From assembly GCA_964369235.1 (NCBI GenBank), contig CAYJEQ010000005.1:3615-67614 (forward strand): a DNA stretch of 64,000 nt, written 5' to 3'. Of this stretch, positions 42,673 to 52,157 are shown one piece after another. Both the position numbers and the translations under genes were made by a program. A model generated the notes under the pieces. It was given only the letters and a program-made list of their open reading frames with translations, was not told the origin of the DNA and did not search any database. This stretch comes from CAYJEQ01 sp964369235. Lineage in GTDB: Bacteria; Bacillota; Clostridia; Oscillospirales; Ruminococcaceae. Position 1 is the first letter of the stretch. The number at the start of each line of letters is the position of its first letter.

Positions 42673-43983
42673 TTAAATCACTCCTTGCTCGGTTAATGCA
42701 TTTTTATATTCCTCAATGCCTTTAAGTGCCTGAGTTTCATATCTTAGGTTTTTATCCTTAATCCTAACTGGGTTAGGAGGTAGTATACCCATATTACATC
42801 CCATAGGCTGAAAGTCCTTAGAATATCCATCACTAATGTAGTGGCACAGTGCCCCTGTCATTGATGAAACTGGCAAATCTAGCTGAGGTTTACCCTGTAG
42901 CTGATGTGCCATGTTAATCCCTGCAATTATCCCAGACATAGCTGATTCAATATAACCCTCTACCCCTGTAATCTGCCCTGCAAAGAATATCCGATTATCT
43001 GATTTAAATCTAAAGCCTTTATCTAGTAGCTTAGGAGAATTTATAAAAGTATTACGGTGCATAACACCATATCTAAAGAATGTAGCATCTTTAAGCCCTG
43101 GAATCATAGAGAAAACTCTCTTCTGCTCTGGGAATTTAAGATTTGTCTGAAAACCTACTATATTATACATACTACCCTGTTCATTTTCCTTTCTAAGCTG
43201 TACTACAGCATAGGGGCGAATGTCGGTTACAGGGTGGTATATACCCACTGGTTTTAGTGGGCCATAGCGCATGGTTTCGGCACCACGTTTAGCCATTACT
43301 TCAATAGGCATACAGCCTTCATATACTTTAAAGCTGTCCTTCTCAAATTCTTTAAGAGGTGCCGACTCAGCCTCTACTAAAGCCTCATAGAAAGCCTCGT
43401 ACTGGTCTTTGGTAAATGGACAGTTAATATAATCTGCATCTCCTCTGCCATATCTTGCAGCATAAAAGGCAATATCCATATCTATGGAATCAAAATCCAC
43501 TATAGGCGCTGCCGCATCATGAAAGTTAAGATATCCTTCCCCTGTTAGCTCCCCAATAGCCTTAGATAGGCTATCAGTTGCCAGTGGGCCAGCGGCAATA
43601 ATAACATTGCCCTCTGGGATTGTAGTAGCTTCTTCTTCCACTATGGTGATGTTAGGGTGGTTTCTTATTATCTCGGTAATCATATCAGAGAATTTATCCC
43701 TGTCTACAGCTAAAGCACCACCAGCACCTACTGCTGTTTCTTTTGCTACCTTTACAATTAGGGAATCCAGTATACTCATTTCTTCCTTTAGCATACCTGC
43801 TGCTGAACCTACACGCATGGCTTTTAAGGAATTAGAGCAAACAAGCTCAGCAAAGCCCTTGTAGTGGTGGGCTGGTGTTAGCTTGTTTGGTTTCATCTCG
43901 ATAAGTGTTACCTTAATCCCTCTTTGGGCTAGTTGATAGGCTGATTCACAACCTGCCAGCCCTGCTCCTATTACTGTTACCAT
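42673..43983 (-). CDS. trmFO: tRNA (uracil-54-C5)-methyltransferase TrmFO
   Basis: Folate/FAD-dependent enzyme making ribothymidine at U54 of tRNA. 436 residues. FAD site VIGAGLAGCESAYQLAQRG at the N-terminus; ELVCSNSLKAMRVGSAAG and GEKKRVFSM-like central text; C-terminal FAQQ-type FFAGQITGVEGYIESAMSG. Its ATG overlaps the stop of topA by one base. Confidence 0.96.
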   Translation of the reverse strand: MVTVIGAGLAGCESAYQLAQRGIKVTLIEMKPNKLTPAHHYKGFAELVCSNSLKAMRVGSAAGMLKEEMSILDSLIVKVAKETAVGAGGALAVDRDKFSDMITEIIRNHPNITIVEEEATTIPEGNVIIAAGPLATDSLSKAIGELTGEGYLNFHDAAAPIVDFDSIDMDIAFYAARYGRGDADYINCPFTKDQYEAFYEALVEAESAPLKEFEKDSFKVYEGCMPIEVMAKRGAETMRYGPLKPVGIYHPVTDIRPYAVVQLRKENEQGSMYNIVGFQTNLKFPEQKRVFSMIPGLKDATFFRYGVMHRNTFINSPKLLDKGFRFKSDNRIFFAGQITGVEGYIESAMSGIIAGINMAHQLQGKPQLDLPVSSMTGALCHYISDGYSKDFQPMGCNMGILPPNPVRIKDKNLRYETQALKGIEEYKNALTEQGVI

Positions 43984-46064
43984 TACTCCTTAACTCCTTT
44001 TTCAAAGCCACAACCTTCTTTTAGACAGTGGATTTTACCTAGTTTACCCATCTTTCTAAATAGTGTTGAGCTACACTTAGGACAGCTGTCTTCTAAAGGT
44101 TTGTCCCAAGTCATAAAGTTACAGTTAGGATATCCAGAACAACCAAAGAATGCCTTGCCTTTTTTGGATTTCTGTGCAACTATTTTATTACCACAAATCG
44201 GACAGTTACCTGGGGTTTCTTGTACGATTTTCTTGGTGTTTTTACACTCTGGGAACCCTGGACAAGCTAGGAATTTACCAAATCTACCGATTTTGATAAC
44301 CATGTTTTTACCACATAGTTCACATACAATATCAGTTTCTTCTTCTGGCACCTTCATACGGGTACCTTCCATGGTTTTTTCTGCTTTTTCCAATGTTTTG
44401 GAGAAATCACTGTAGAAGTTTTCCAGTGTTTTAACCCATTTTGCTTTCCCTAGCTCAACATTATCAAGGTTTTTCTCCATCTTTGCTGTAAACTCTACAT
44501 CTACGATATTTGCAAACTGCTCTTCCATTAACTGAGTTGTTACCTCACCTAAAGCTGTAGGTTTAAGGGCTTTACCCTCACGCTCTACATAGCTTCTTGC
44601 AATAACTGTTGTAATTGTTGGTGCGTAGGTAGATGGTCTACCTATTCCGTTTTCTTCTAGGGTTTTAATAAGTGATGCCTCGGTATATCTTGCCGGTGGC
44701 TGGGTAAAATGCTGATTAGGTGCTAGGTCTTTAACCCCTAGTGGCATATCTTTTTCAATTGGAGGTAGTGCGCCACTATCCTCATCTGCTTCGTCCTTGC
44801 CTTCTTCGTATAGCACTGTAAAACCATCGAATTTAACTGTATATCCTGAAGCCTTAAAGTTATACTCTCCTGCCCCAATATCAGCAGAAACAGTATCCAT
44901 TAGGGCATTAGCCATCTGGCTGGCAATAAATCTCTCCCAGATTAGCTTGTACAGCTTGTACTGGTCGGTAGTTAGACTAGCCTTAACCATATCAGGTGTT
45001 AGAGAAATCATTGTAGGTCTAACAGCTTCGTGGGCATCCTGTGCAGCTGATTTAGACTTGTAAACACGCTTGGTGCTTGGCAGATAGTCTTTTGAGTACT
45101 TATTTGTGATGAAATCCTCTGCTTCTTTAACAGCGTCATCGGATATTCTTAGGGAGTCTGTTCTCATATAGGTAATAAGACCTACTGTGCCATGTTCAGG
45201 TACATCTACACCTTCGTATAGCTCCTGTGCTGCCTTCATTGTTCTTCTAGCCTGAAAACCTAGCTTTCTTGATGCTTCCTGCTGTAGTGTGGAGGTGGTA
45301 AATGGTGGTGCTGGGGATTTTTTTCTAACACCCTTCTTTACAGCTGTTACGATAAATTTAGCATCTGCTAGATCCTTCATAATCTGCTCAGCTTCTTCAC
45401 CAGAGGTAATCTCAATCTTTTCGCCATTTTTGCTGTGTAGCTTAGAGGCAAAGGCTTTCTTACTGCCTTTAGCTGTTAGCTTTGCATCTATTGTCCAGTA
45501 TTCTTCTGATTTAAAGGCTGCAATAGCTCGCTCCATGTCCACAATTAGCTTAACTACAACCGACTGTACTCTACCAGCAGAAAGGCCTTTTCTCACCTTT
45601 CTCCACAGGAATGGAGATAGCTGATAACCTACTATTCTGTCTAGTATTCTTCTTGCCTGCTGTGCATTAACTAAATCCTGATCAATAGTTCTAGGATTAG
45701 CCATACCGGACTGTACACCTGTTTTGGTAATTTCATTAAAGGTAATTCGGTTGGTGTCATTAATATCCAGCCCTAATATGTGAGCAAGATGCCATGAAAT
45801 AGCCTCTCCCTCTCTATCGGGGTCGGTTGCTAGGTATACTTTTTGGCTTACTGTTGCTTGGTGCTTTAGTGTTTTGATAAGGTCTTCCTTACCTTTTATA
45901 TTTACATATTTAGGTGTAAATTCATTTTCTACATCTACGCCAATCTTACTTTTTGGCAGATCTCTAATATGTCCGTTAGAGGCAAGTACCTCAAAATCTT
46001 CCCCTAAAAACTTCTTAATAGTTTTTGCTTTAGCTGGGGATTCCACGATTACTAAATTAGACAT
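43983..46064 (-). CDS. topA: DNA topoisomerase I
   Basis: Relaxes negative supercoils by single-strand passage. 693 residues: TOPRIM domain (MSNLVIVESPAKAKTIKKFL, TDPDREGEAISWHL), the active-site tyrosine in GLITYMRTDSLRIS, and three C-terminal zinc-ribbon motifs (CELCGKNMVIKIGRFGKFL, CPICGNKIV, CPKCSSTLFRKMG). Start behind AGGTGAAATA. It lies between dprA and trmFO. Confidence 0.97.
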   Translation of the reverse strand: MSNLVIVESPAKAKTIKKFLGEDFEVLASNGHIRDLPKSKIGVDVENEFTPKYVNIKGKEDLIKTLKHQATVSQKVYLATDPDREGEAISWHLAHILGLDINDTNRITFNEITKTGVQSGMANPRTIDQDLVNAQQARRILDRIVGYQLSPFLWRKVRKGLSAGRVQSVVVKLIVDMERAIAAFKSEEYWTIDAKLTAKGSKKAFASKLHSKNGEKIEITSGEEAEQIMKDLADAKFIVTAVKKGVRKKSPAPPFTTSTLQQEASRKLGFQARRTMKAAQELYEGVDVPEHGTVGLITYMRTDSLRISDDAVKEAEDFITNKYSKDYLPSTKRVYKSKSAAQDAHEAVRPTMISLTPDMVKASLTTDQYKLYKLIWERFIASQMANALMDTVSADIGAGEYNFKASGYTVKFDGFTVLYEEGKDEADEDSGALPPIEKDMPLGVKDLAPNQHFTQPPARYTEASLIKTLEENGIGRPSTYAPTITTVIARSYVEREGKALKPTALGEVTTQLMEEQFANIVDVEFTAKMEKNLDNVELGKAKWVKTLENFYSDFSKTLEKAEKTMEGTRMKVPEEETDIVCELCGKNMVIKIGRFGKFLACPGFPECKNTKKIVQETPGNCPICGNKIVAQKSKKGKAFFGCSGYPNCNFMTWDKPLEDSCPKCSSTLFRKMGKLGKIHCLKEGCGFEKGVKE

Positions 46065-46155
46065 TATTTCACCTTTCCTTTCCTTGTGCTAGATACCTTA
46101 TATTACTACAAAGCATCTAATACTTTCTTATATTAAACCTTAATAGGGATTTATC

Positions 46156-47349
46156 TTAAATTTTCTCTATGATTGAGTAACTGCCTTTATCACTTCTCTT
46201 TATTATCGACTTAATTTCTAGTTGGGTAAGGTGGGATAACACATCCTTTATAGAAATTGATGTTATATCGGATATTTCGTCAGCCCTTAACTCATCTACA
46301 ATCAGTGCTGTGCAGATAATTTCTTCTAACTCTGATAAATCTTTTGGCAGTGATACTTTAACTATTGCTTTTTCCTGCTTCACAGAAGTTTTGTCCTTTG
46401 ATTTAGGTTTTTTTACAGGATCCTTTACCTCTTTTGCTATCTCTTGATAGTTTAGGTTATACTGATAATGGTCTAAATATTCCTCTAATACATCATTGGG
46501 ATGGCACAGAGGCTTTGCACCTTGTTTTATCAGATTATTTGTGCCTGCTGAGGTTTTAGAAAATATACTCCCCGGCACTGCAAATACATCTCTATTCTGG
46601 TTAAGTCCATGAGTTGCCGTAATTAGTGAGCCACTTTTTTCGTCAGCTTCTATTACACAGATACCTTTTGCTATGCCAGATAATATTCTATTACGCACTG
46701 GGAAATGTTTACCCACTGCTGGGGTTTCTGGTGGATGTTCTGATAGGATAGCACCATTACCTGCTAGGATTTTATGATAGATTTCCTCACTGGCTGTGGG
46801 ATAGATTACATCTACACCACTACCTAGTACCGATACCACCTTACCACCCTGTTCTATGGCGCCTTCTAGACAGATTGTGTCTATTCCGTCTGCCATTCCA
46901 CTGATAATTACAGCACCGGCAGCCGATAGACCTGAGGCAATTAACTTCCCTGCAACTAATCCGTATTTACTGGCATCTCTTGTGCCTACCATAGCTATAG
47001 GTAGCTTACTATTAAGGTCTGGTAATGTTCCCAGTCCATATAGTAATACTGGTGGCCCATAGATATGTGCTAGTCGTCTTGGAAAAGCTTCATCTTCCGG
47101 TGTTATTATAAAACCGCCTAGATTTCTCATCTGCTCTATTATCTCTCTAGGTCGAGTAAGGTCGACGGCCTTAAACTTAGTTATTTCTCCTATGGTAAGT
47201 ATACCATATTCCTTTAACTGGCTTTCGCTAGACTCATAGATGGTTTTAGGTGAGGGGATTACCTCAAGAATACCTGCAGCTCGTACACTGCCTGGATGAA
47301 AAAACAAAGAAAACCATATATGATAAATTTTATCTTCCAGTGTACCCAT
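46156..47349 (-). CDS. dprA: DNA-processing protein DprA (Smf)
   Basis: Loads RecA on incoming single-stranded DNA during transformation. 397 residues: N-terminal helical part, Rossmann-like DprA core (AMVGTRDASKYGLVAGKLIA, SGMADGIDTICLEGAI, SEHPPETPAVGKHFPVRNRI, SGIAKGICVIEADEKSGSL) and a C-terminal winged helix (LDELRADEISDITSISIK). A charged linker (about residues 310-340) joins them. It lies 12 bp after the rRNA methyltransferase gene. Confidence 0.95.
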   Translation of the reverse strand: MGTLEDKIYHIWFSLFFHPGSVRAAGILEVIPSPKTIYESSESQLKEYGILTIGEITKFKAVDLTRPREIIEQMRNLGGFIITPEDEAFPRRLAHIYGPPVLLYGLGTLPDLNSKLPIAMVGTRDASKYGLVAGKLIASGLSAAGAVIISGMADGIDTICLEGAIEQGGKVVSVLGSGVDVIYPTASEEIYHKILAGNGAILSEHPPETPAVGKHFPVRNRILSGIAKGICVIEADEKSGSLITATHGLNQNRDVFAVPGSIFSKTSAGTNNLIKQGAKPLCHPNDVLEEYLDHYQYNLNYQEIAKEVKDPVKKPKSKDKTSVKQEKAIVKVSLPKDLSELEEIICTALIVDELRADEISDITSISIKDVLSHLTQLEIKSIIKRSDKGSYSIIEKI

Positions 47350-47361
47350 TAGTATTCCCTC

Positions 47362-48171
47362 CTATCTGCGTCTATATAACTCCCATGCAATTATAGAAGC
47401 CGCTACCGAAGCATTTAAAGATTCTGAACCTTCTGCCATAGGTATAATTACCTGATGATCCAGTAAGTTTACTTCCTCTTTAGATAGTCCTCTGCCTTCG
47501 TTACCAATGGCAAAGCACACACCTTTAGGAAAATTAGTTTCATTAATATTTGTAGCTATAGGACTTAGCACTGCACCGTATAAGGTGATACCTTTATTTT
47601 GTAGCAATGTTTTAGCTGTAGCTAGGTCTTTAACTGATATAATATTAGTTTTGGCTATGCCACCCATAGTGGAACGGATAACCTTAGGACTGTATATGTC
47701 TGGGCAATCCTCTGTCATTATTATACCATCAATGCCAAAAGCCCCACAAGAACGAATTATCGTACCTATATTACCTGGATCCTGTAAGGAACACAGAATT
47801 ATATAGTTACCATTATTTAAGATTTCCCCACTGGAATTTCCATTGGAATTCCAATTGTTTTCTGCTATTTTGCAGACAGCATATATCCCTTGAGGGGATT
47901 TAGTGTCGGATATTTTCTCGCTAATAGACTGGGTAATTTCATAAATATTTTCGGTTTGTGGCAGTAGTTTTGACAATATATCCTCGTAGGTAGCTGCTGC
48001 TTCCTTTGTAAGATATATTTCCTGTGGTATAAATCCTGATAGAGCATAGTCCAGTGCAAGTCTTGCCCCTTCAACGACGAATAGACCTTTATCCCTTCTA
48101 GCTTTCCTAGAGGATAAAAGCCTTACAAGCTCTTTTACCTTTTCATTTGAATTTGAGGTGATTTTTTGCAA
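47362..48171 (-). CDS. SpoU-family (TrmH-type) RNA 2'-O-methyltransferase
   Basis: 269 residues. N-terminal substrate-binding part (MQKITSNSNEKVKELVRLLS, GLFVVEGARLALDYA), then the SPOUT knot: LCSLQDPGNIGTIIRSCGAF, GIDGIIMTEDCPDIYSPKVIR, CFAIGNEGRGLSKEEVNLLD and IPMAEGSESLNASVAASI. Target RNA is not known. It lies downstream of the rplT terminator. Confidence 0.93.
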   Translation of the reverse strand: MQKITSNSNEKVKELVRLLSSRKARRDKGLFVVEGARLALDYALSGFIPQEIYLTKEAAATYEDILSKLLPQTENIYEITQSISEKISDTKSPQGIYAVCKIAENNWNSNGNSSGEILNNGNYIILCSLQDPGNIGTIIRSCGAFGIDGIIMTEDCPDIYSPKVIRSTMGGIAKTNIISVKDLATAKTLLQNKGITLYGAVLSPIATNINETNFPKGVCFAIGNEGRGLSKEEVNLLDHQVIIPMAEGSESLNASVAASIIAWELYRRR

Positions 48172-48215
48172 TGTGCTATCATGCCTTTCTAATTATATCA
48201 TTTATTATTACAAAA

Positions 48216-48237
48216 AACGCCCGCTGTGGCGGGCGTT
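48216..48237 (-). terminator. Terminator of infC-rpmI-rplT
   Basis: 9-bp GC-rich stem AACGCCCGC / GCGGGCGTT with a 4-nt loop, 10 bp after the rplT stop and followed on the minus strand by TTTTG. Confidence 0.88.
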
Positions 48238-48246
48238 AATAAACAA

Positions 48247-48600
48247 TTATAGAGCAGCCTTAGCTTTTTCTACAAGAGCTGTAAATGCAGCTGGATCGTT
48301 TATAGCGATTTCAGATAGCATCTTACGGTTTAGTGTGATGCCTGCCTTCTTTAGGCCGTTCATGAATGTAGAGTAGTTCATTTCATTCATTCTTGCAGCC
48401 GCAGAAATTCTTGTAATCCAAAGGCTTCTGAAATCTCTCTTCTTATGCTTTCTACCGATGTAAGCATATTTACCGGATTTCATTACCGCCTGCTTAGCTG
48501 TTTTAAATAGTCTGCTTTTTGCGCCGTAGTAACCCTTAGCAAGTTTAAGTGTTTTCTTTCTTCTCTTGCGGGTCATCATTGCTCCTTTAACACGAGCCAT
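48247..48600 (-). CDS. rplT: 50S ribosomal protein L20
   Basis: 117 residues, standard: MARVKGAMMTRKRRKKTLKL, KGYYGAKSRLFKTAKQAVMK, then the FRSLWITRISAAARMNEMNY signature. L20 assembles early on 23S rRNA and in many bacteria represses its own operon by binding the mRNA leader. It lies 40 bp after rpmI. Confidence 0.98.
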   Translation of the reverse strand: MARVKGAMMTRKRRKKTLKLAKGYYGAKSRLFKTAKQAVMKSGKYAYIGRKHKKRDFRSLWITRISAAARMNEMNYSTFMNGLKKAGITLNRKMLSEIAINDPAAFTALVEKAKAAL

Positions 48601-48640
48601 ATCTATTTACCTCCGTTTGGAATCTTATTTTTTGTAATTC

Positions 48641-48838
48641 TTATTTGTATGGGATTAGCAGTTTAACTGCCTTTACATTTGTGAAATCAGCATAAGCTGC
48701 TTTTCTTAGTGCTCTTTTACGCTTAGTAGATTTCTTAGTTAGAATATGTCTTCTATTTGTGCGTGCGCGCTTAACCTTCCCGTTTTTTGTTAGCTTAAAG
48801 CGCTTTTTAGCACCACTGTGTGTCTTTAGCTTTGGCAT
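48641..48838 (-). CDS. rpmI: 50S ribosomal protein L35
   Basis: 65 residues, very basic: MPKLKTHSGAKKRFKLTKNG, RRHILTKKSTKRKRALRKAA. Standard place between infC and rplT. 18 bp after infC. Confidence 0.98.
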   Translation of the reverse strand: MPKLKTHSGAKKRFKLTKNGKVKRARTNRRHILTKKSTKRKRALRKAAYADFTNVKAVKLLIPYK

Positions 48839-48856
48839 TTTAAGTTCCTCCTTGTG

Positions 48857-49378
48857 TTATTTAGCGGGCTTTGCTGTTAGGAACATCAGCATACTGCGTC
48901 CTTCTAGCTTTGCTGGTTTCTCTACATTAGCATATTCAGAACAGCTTTCTGCAAAGCGAGTCATAATGGTGTGACCCAGTTCTGGATGTGCCATCTCACG
49001 ACCTCTAAATCTAATAGAAACCTTAACCTTGTTACCCTGGCTTAAGAACTTAAGCGCATGGTTAAGTTTTGTGTTAAAGTCATGGGTATCGATATTAAGT
49101 GATAGTCTAATCTCTTTTGTTTCGATAACCTTTTGATTTTTCTTTGCTTCCTTCTCCTTCTTAGCCTGCTCAAATTTGTATTTACCATAGTCCATTACTC
49201 TACAAACTGGCGGTGTTGCTTGAGGAGCGATTTTAACAAGATCCAGATTTTTTTCGATAGCGATTTTCATAGCTTCTTTAGTAGCTACTATACCTAGCTG
49301 ACTACCATCTGCACCAATCAACCTAACTTCTTTATCTCTGATTTCTTCGTTAATCATCAGTTCTTTATTGTTGCTAAT
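48857..49378 (-). CDS. infC: Translation initiation factor IF-3, ATT start
   Basis: IF-3 checks start-codon pairing on the 30S subunit. The protein has 173 residues: N-domain (ELMINEEIRDKEVRLIGADG), linker, C-domain (SLNIDTHDFNTKLNHALKFL, VKVSIRFRGREMAHPELGH). The chosen start is ATT at 49376-49378, 8 bp after GGAGG. The nearest alternatives are a TTG at 49391-49393 that overlaps this ribosome site and an ATG at residue 8, which has no site. ATT starts are known for infC in E. coli and Bacillus, where IF-3 limits its own translation. Confidence 0.88.
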   Translation of the reverse strand: MSNNKELMINEEIRDKEVRLIGADGSQLGIVATKEAMKIAIEKNLDLVKIAPQATPPVCRVMDYGKYKFEQAKKEKEAKKNQKVIETKEIRLSLNIDTHDFNTKLNHALKFLSQGNKVKVSIRFRGREMAHPELGHTIMTRFAESCSEYANVEKPAKLEGRSMLMFLTAKPAK

Positions 49379-49562
49379 TGTGAGCACCTCCAATACCCTA
49401 AATAAAATTTTAAACCTGTATTATCACAAAAAGATAAGGTGCGAAGTGAAAACTTCGCACCAGCAATACTAATTATAAGAGTTAAACTCTAAAAATTTAG
49501 ATATTGACCTTGTGTCATCCTATCATGCACAGGTGAGGGAGTGTTCTCCCTTCTTTGTTTTC
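49379..49562 (-). promoter_or_regulatory. infC leader, candidate L20/IF-3 autoregulatory leader
   Basis: About 185-nt leader from the predicted start to infC. It contains a short hairpin near the 5' end (GGGAGAACACTCCC) followed by CTCACCTGTGCATG, then the terminator hairpin at 49438-49461. An L20-type attenuation leader is a reasonable reading, but its anti-terminator pairing was not worked out. Confidence 0.55.
49438..49461 (-). terminator. Intrinsic terminator inside the infC leader
   Basis: 10-bp perfect stem GGTGCGAAGT / ACTTCGCACC with a 4-nt loop, followed on the minus strand by TTATCTTTTTG. It lies about 60 bp before infC, so it can only act as an attenuator. Confidence 0.8.
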
Positions 49563-49568
49563 TAAAAT

Positions 49569-49597
49569 ATTATATCAGCTTATTTCCTGTTTGTCAA
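49569..49597 (-). promoter_or_regulatory. Promoter of infC-rpmI-rplT
   Basis: Consensus TTGACA (49592-49597), 17-bp spacer, TATAAT (49569-49574) on the minus strand. It starts right after the proC stop codon. Confidence 0.88.
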
Positions 49598-49600
49598 CAG

Positions 49601-50407
49601 TTATTTTCCAAGTTCATAAGCTTTTTTGATTGTTTTATCAAAACAATCGGAAATCATACTGTCTAAACCTGACTGTTCAAGGGATTTAACCCCCTGTATA
49701 GTAGCGCCACCTGGTGTGCATACCATCTCTATAAGATCCTCTAAGCTGTGGTCGGTTTCTGCTATCATCTTAGCAGAACCAATCATTGCATGAGCAAATA
49801 GCTGTTTAGCTTCTTCTCTATCCAGACCAATTTCCTCAGCTTTGTTTACTACCGATAAAGCCCAGCGATAAACAAAAGCACAAGCGCTGCTGTTTACCGG
49901 AATAACTTCCTTCATTAGGCTTTCTGGTAGCTCATTAGTATGTCCTGCTGCATTAAATAATGATGTTACAAAGGCAAACTCCTCTTTGGTAGTAGGCTCT
50001 ATATTAGCTAATGCTGTAGAGGAATAACCAATGCTTAGTGGGGTATTAGGCATAACCAGCACCACCTTAGTGTCACTGCTAGTGCGCTCTTTAATAAACT
50101 TTGAGGTTATACCTGCTGCTATGGAGATAATAACCTGATCTTTTTCTAGGATTGGTTTTATAAGCTCTAAAACTTCACCAAAATTCTGCGGGTACACACA
50201 AATCATAATATTCTGGCAGTTTTCTGCCACCTGTAGTATATCATCTGTAGTGTTAAATCCCTGATTATTTAAAAAACCCAGTCTTTCAGAATTTTTATCA
50301 CATAGTAGCATCTCACTATAATCTAACACTTTCCCTGTGATTATCCCTCTAGCAATGGCATAAGCCATATTTCCACTGCCGATAAAACCTAATTTATACT
50401 GCTTCAT
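49601..50407 (-). CDS. proC: Pyrroline-5-carboxylate reductase
   Basis: Last step of proline synthesis, NAD(P)H-dependent. 268 residues: Rossmann start LGFIGSGNMAYAIARGII, VVLVMPNTPLSIGYSSTA, and the C-terminal helical signature EMVCTPGGATIQGVKSLEQS. The stop lies 4 bp before the infC -35 box. No proline partner gene (proA, proB) is nearby. Confidence 0.94.
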   Translation of the reverse strand: MKQYKLGFIGSGNMAYAIARGIITGKVLDYSEMLLCDKNSERLGFLNNQGFNTTDDILQVAENCQNIMICVYPQNFGEVLELIKPILEKDQVIISIAAGITSKFIKERTSSDTKVVLVMPNTPLSIGYSSTALANIEPTTKEEFAFVTSLFNAAGHTNELPESLMKEVIPVNSSACAFVYRWALSVVNKAEEIGLDREEAKQLFAHAMIGSAKMIAETDHSLEDLIEMVCTPGGATIQGVKSLEQSGLDSMISDCFDKTIKKAYELGK

Positions 50408-50471
50408 AATAACCCTACCCTTCTATTATTAGCTAAATTTACCCTCTATTTAACAGGAGAAATTTAATCTA

Positions 50472-51827
50472 TTAAGCTAGTGCTGCCTTAATCATAATAG
50501 CACACTCTACTCTTTTCTTTTCCATTTCACAAGCTATGGAGTGAGGTTTTAGGATATCTCCCTGATACTGCTGATTGTTTGCATTACAACCACCACTACA
50601 GTAAAACTTTGCCCAGCAGTCTTCACAGTCGATTTTATCATAAACTGTAGCGTGAGCAAATTGATCCTTAATCTCCTCATCAATAGATAGGTCGTGAACA
50701 CTGCCTATCTGCCAGTCATCCATACCTACAAACTGATGACATGGGTATACATCACCATCTGGAGTAATAGCTACATATTCATTACCACAACCACAACCCC
50801 TTAGACGCTTAATAGCACATGGTCCCTGCTCTAGGTCTAGCATAAAGTGGAAGAAGTTAAAGGCATCGCCCTTTTCTTCTTTGTCTATCATAATCTTTGC
50901 CAGTCTTTCGTACTCAGCAAAAACCTCTGGCATATCTGCTTCGGTTAGAGAATATGGTAGCTCAGGCCTTGACACTACTGGCTCTACGCTAATCTGATCA
51001 AAGCCTAAGCTATTAAGATGTAGCACATCTTCTGCAAAGTCCTTATTGTACTTTGTAAATGTACCTCTTACATAGTAATTGTCATGACCTCGTTTATCAA
51101 CAAGTTTCTGGAATTTAGGCATAATTGTTTCGTAGCAACCTCTGCCGTCAACTCTTGAACGAACCTTGTCATTTACCTCTGGTCTACCGTCAATAGATAG
51201 TACCACATTGCTCATTTCTTTATTAATGAAATCTATCTTGTCATCATCTAGTAGCAGTCCATTTGTTGTAATGGTAAATCTAAAGGTTTTATCATATTCC
51301 TTTTCCTTGCTTCTAGCGTATTTAACAACTTCTTTTACTACATCAAAATTCATCAGTGGCTCTCCACCGAAAAAGTCTAACTCTAGATTATGTCTACCTT
51401 CAGAATATTTTAGCAGATAGTCAATAGCTTTAAGACCTATTTCCAGTGGCATTATCTGTCTGCCTTCATGGTAGTCACCCTTACCAGCAAAACAGTATTC
51501 ACAGCGAAGATTACAGTCGTGGGCAATATGTAGGCACATTGCTTTAACTGGGGATTTTACCATCATGTCGGAGAACTTGCGATAATCGTCTACTGAATAT
51601 AGCTGTTCTAGTTTTATTAGGTTTTTAATCTCCTCTGCAGATTCCTTTAGCTCTAAAGCATCAAACTTGCCTTCAAGCTTTACTACTGCCTCATCAATCT
51701 GGGCATCTGTTGGACATGACTCAAAGTGATTTAGCAGTTCATAGGTAACATCATCCACTACATGGATTGCACCACTATTTACATCTAAAACAATATTGTA
51801 GCCATTAAGACTGTACTTATGTATCAT
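50472..51827 (-). CDS. scfB: SCIFF peptide radical SAM maturase
   Basis: Radical-SAM/SPASM enzyme that forms a thioether link in the SCIFF peptide. 451 residues: N-terminal peptide-recognition part, SAM cluster motif Cys105-x3-Cys109-x2-Cys112 (HDCNLRCEYCFAGKGDYH), ELDFFGGEPLMNFDVV, TTNGLLLDDDKID and a C-terminal SPASM region (GCGCGNEYVAITPDGDVYPC, CEDCWAKFYCSGGCNANN). It lies 153 bp after the SCIFF peptide gene, with a hairpin terminator between. Confidence 0.94.
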   Translation of the reverse strand: MIHKYSLNGYNIVLDVNSGAIHVVDDVTYELLNHFESCPTDAQIDEAVVKLEGKFDALELKESAEEIKNLIKLEQLYSVDDYRKFSDMMVKSPVKAMCLHIAHDCNLRCEYCFAGKGDYHEGRQIMPLEIGLKAIDYLLKYSEGRHNLELDFFGGEPLMNFDVVKEVVKYARSKEKEYDKTFRFTITTNGLLLDDDKIDFINKEMSNVVLSIDGRPEVNDKVRSRVDGRGCYETIMPKFQKLVDKRGHDNYYVRGTFTKYNKDFAEDVLHLNSLGFDQISVEPVVSRPELPYSLTEADMPEVFAEYERLAKIMIDKEEKGDAFNFFHFMLDLEQGPCAIKRLRGCGCGNEYVAITPDGDVYPCHQFVGMDDWQIGSVHDLSIDEEIKDQFAHATVYDKIDCEDCWAKFYCSGGCNANNQQYQGDILKPHSIACEMEKKRVECAIMIKAALA

Positions 51828-51940
51828 TATATGACCGAACCTTTCTGTGAGCTTTTAGCTTTGTATATAATTTTTAAAAGCTATTCTCTATATAAATATC
51901 TCATTTACTTTTTATGTATTTTCTATCTTTAAACGCAAAA

Positions 51941-51968
51941 AATTTAGGGACATGAATGCCCCTAAATT
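51941..51968 (-). terminator. Terminator between the SCIFF peptide gene and its maturase
   Basis: 9-bp stem AATTTAGGG / CCCTAAATT with a 10-nt loop, 12 bp after the peptide stop and followed on the minus strand by TTTTTG. Partial read-through would give far more peptide message than maturase message. Confidence 0.8.
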
Positions 51969-51980
51969 AGAAAACCGTAA

Positions 51981-52124
51981 TTAGTTTTTCTTTTCGCATT
52001 TCTGGTTTGCTACTGTGCAAGAAGTTTTGCAAGCAGACTGGCAGGATGCTTGACATTCGCCACAACCGCCAACTACAGCAGTTTCTTTAAGATTTGGTTT
52101 GTTTAGTGTTTTAATATGTTTCAT
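51981..52124 (-). CDS. scfA: SCIFF peptide precursor (six cysteines in forty-five residues)
   Basis: 47-residue peptide starting MKHIKTLNKPNLKETAVVGG. Its C-terminal half carries exactly six cysteines (positions 21, 24, 28, 32, 36, 43) in a CxxCxxxCxxxCxxxCx6C layout (GCGECQASCQSACKTSC). This is the SCIFF family, found broadly in Clostridia; its product's role is unknown. ATG at 52122-52124 follows AAAGGGAG with 8 bp spacing. It has its own promoter and terminator; the maturase is next. Confidence 0.96.
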   Translation of the reverse strand: MKHIKTLNKPNLKETAVVGGCGECQASCQSACKTSCTVANQKCEKKN

Positions 52125-52157
52125 GTATAAAACTCCCTTTCATATGGATATGTCTGC

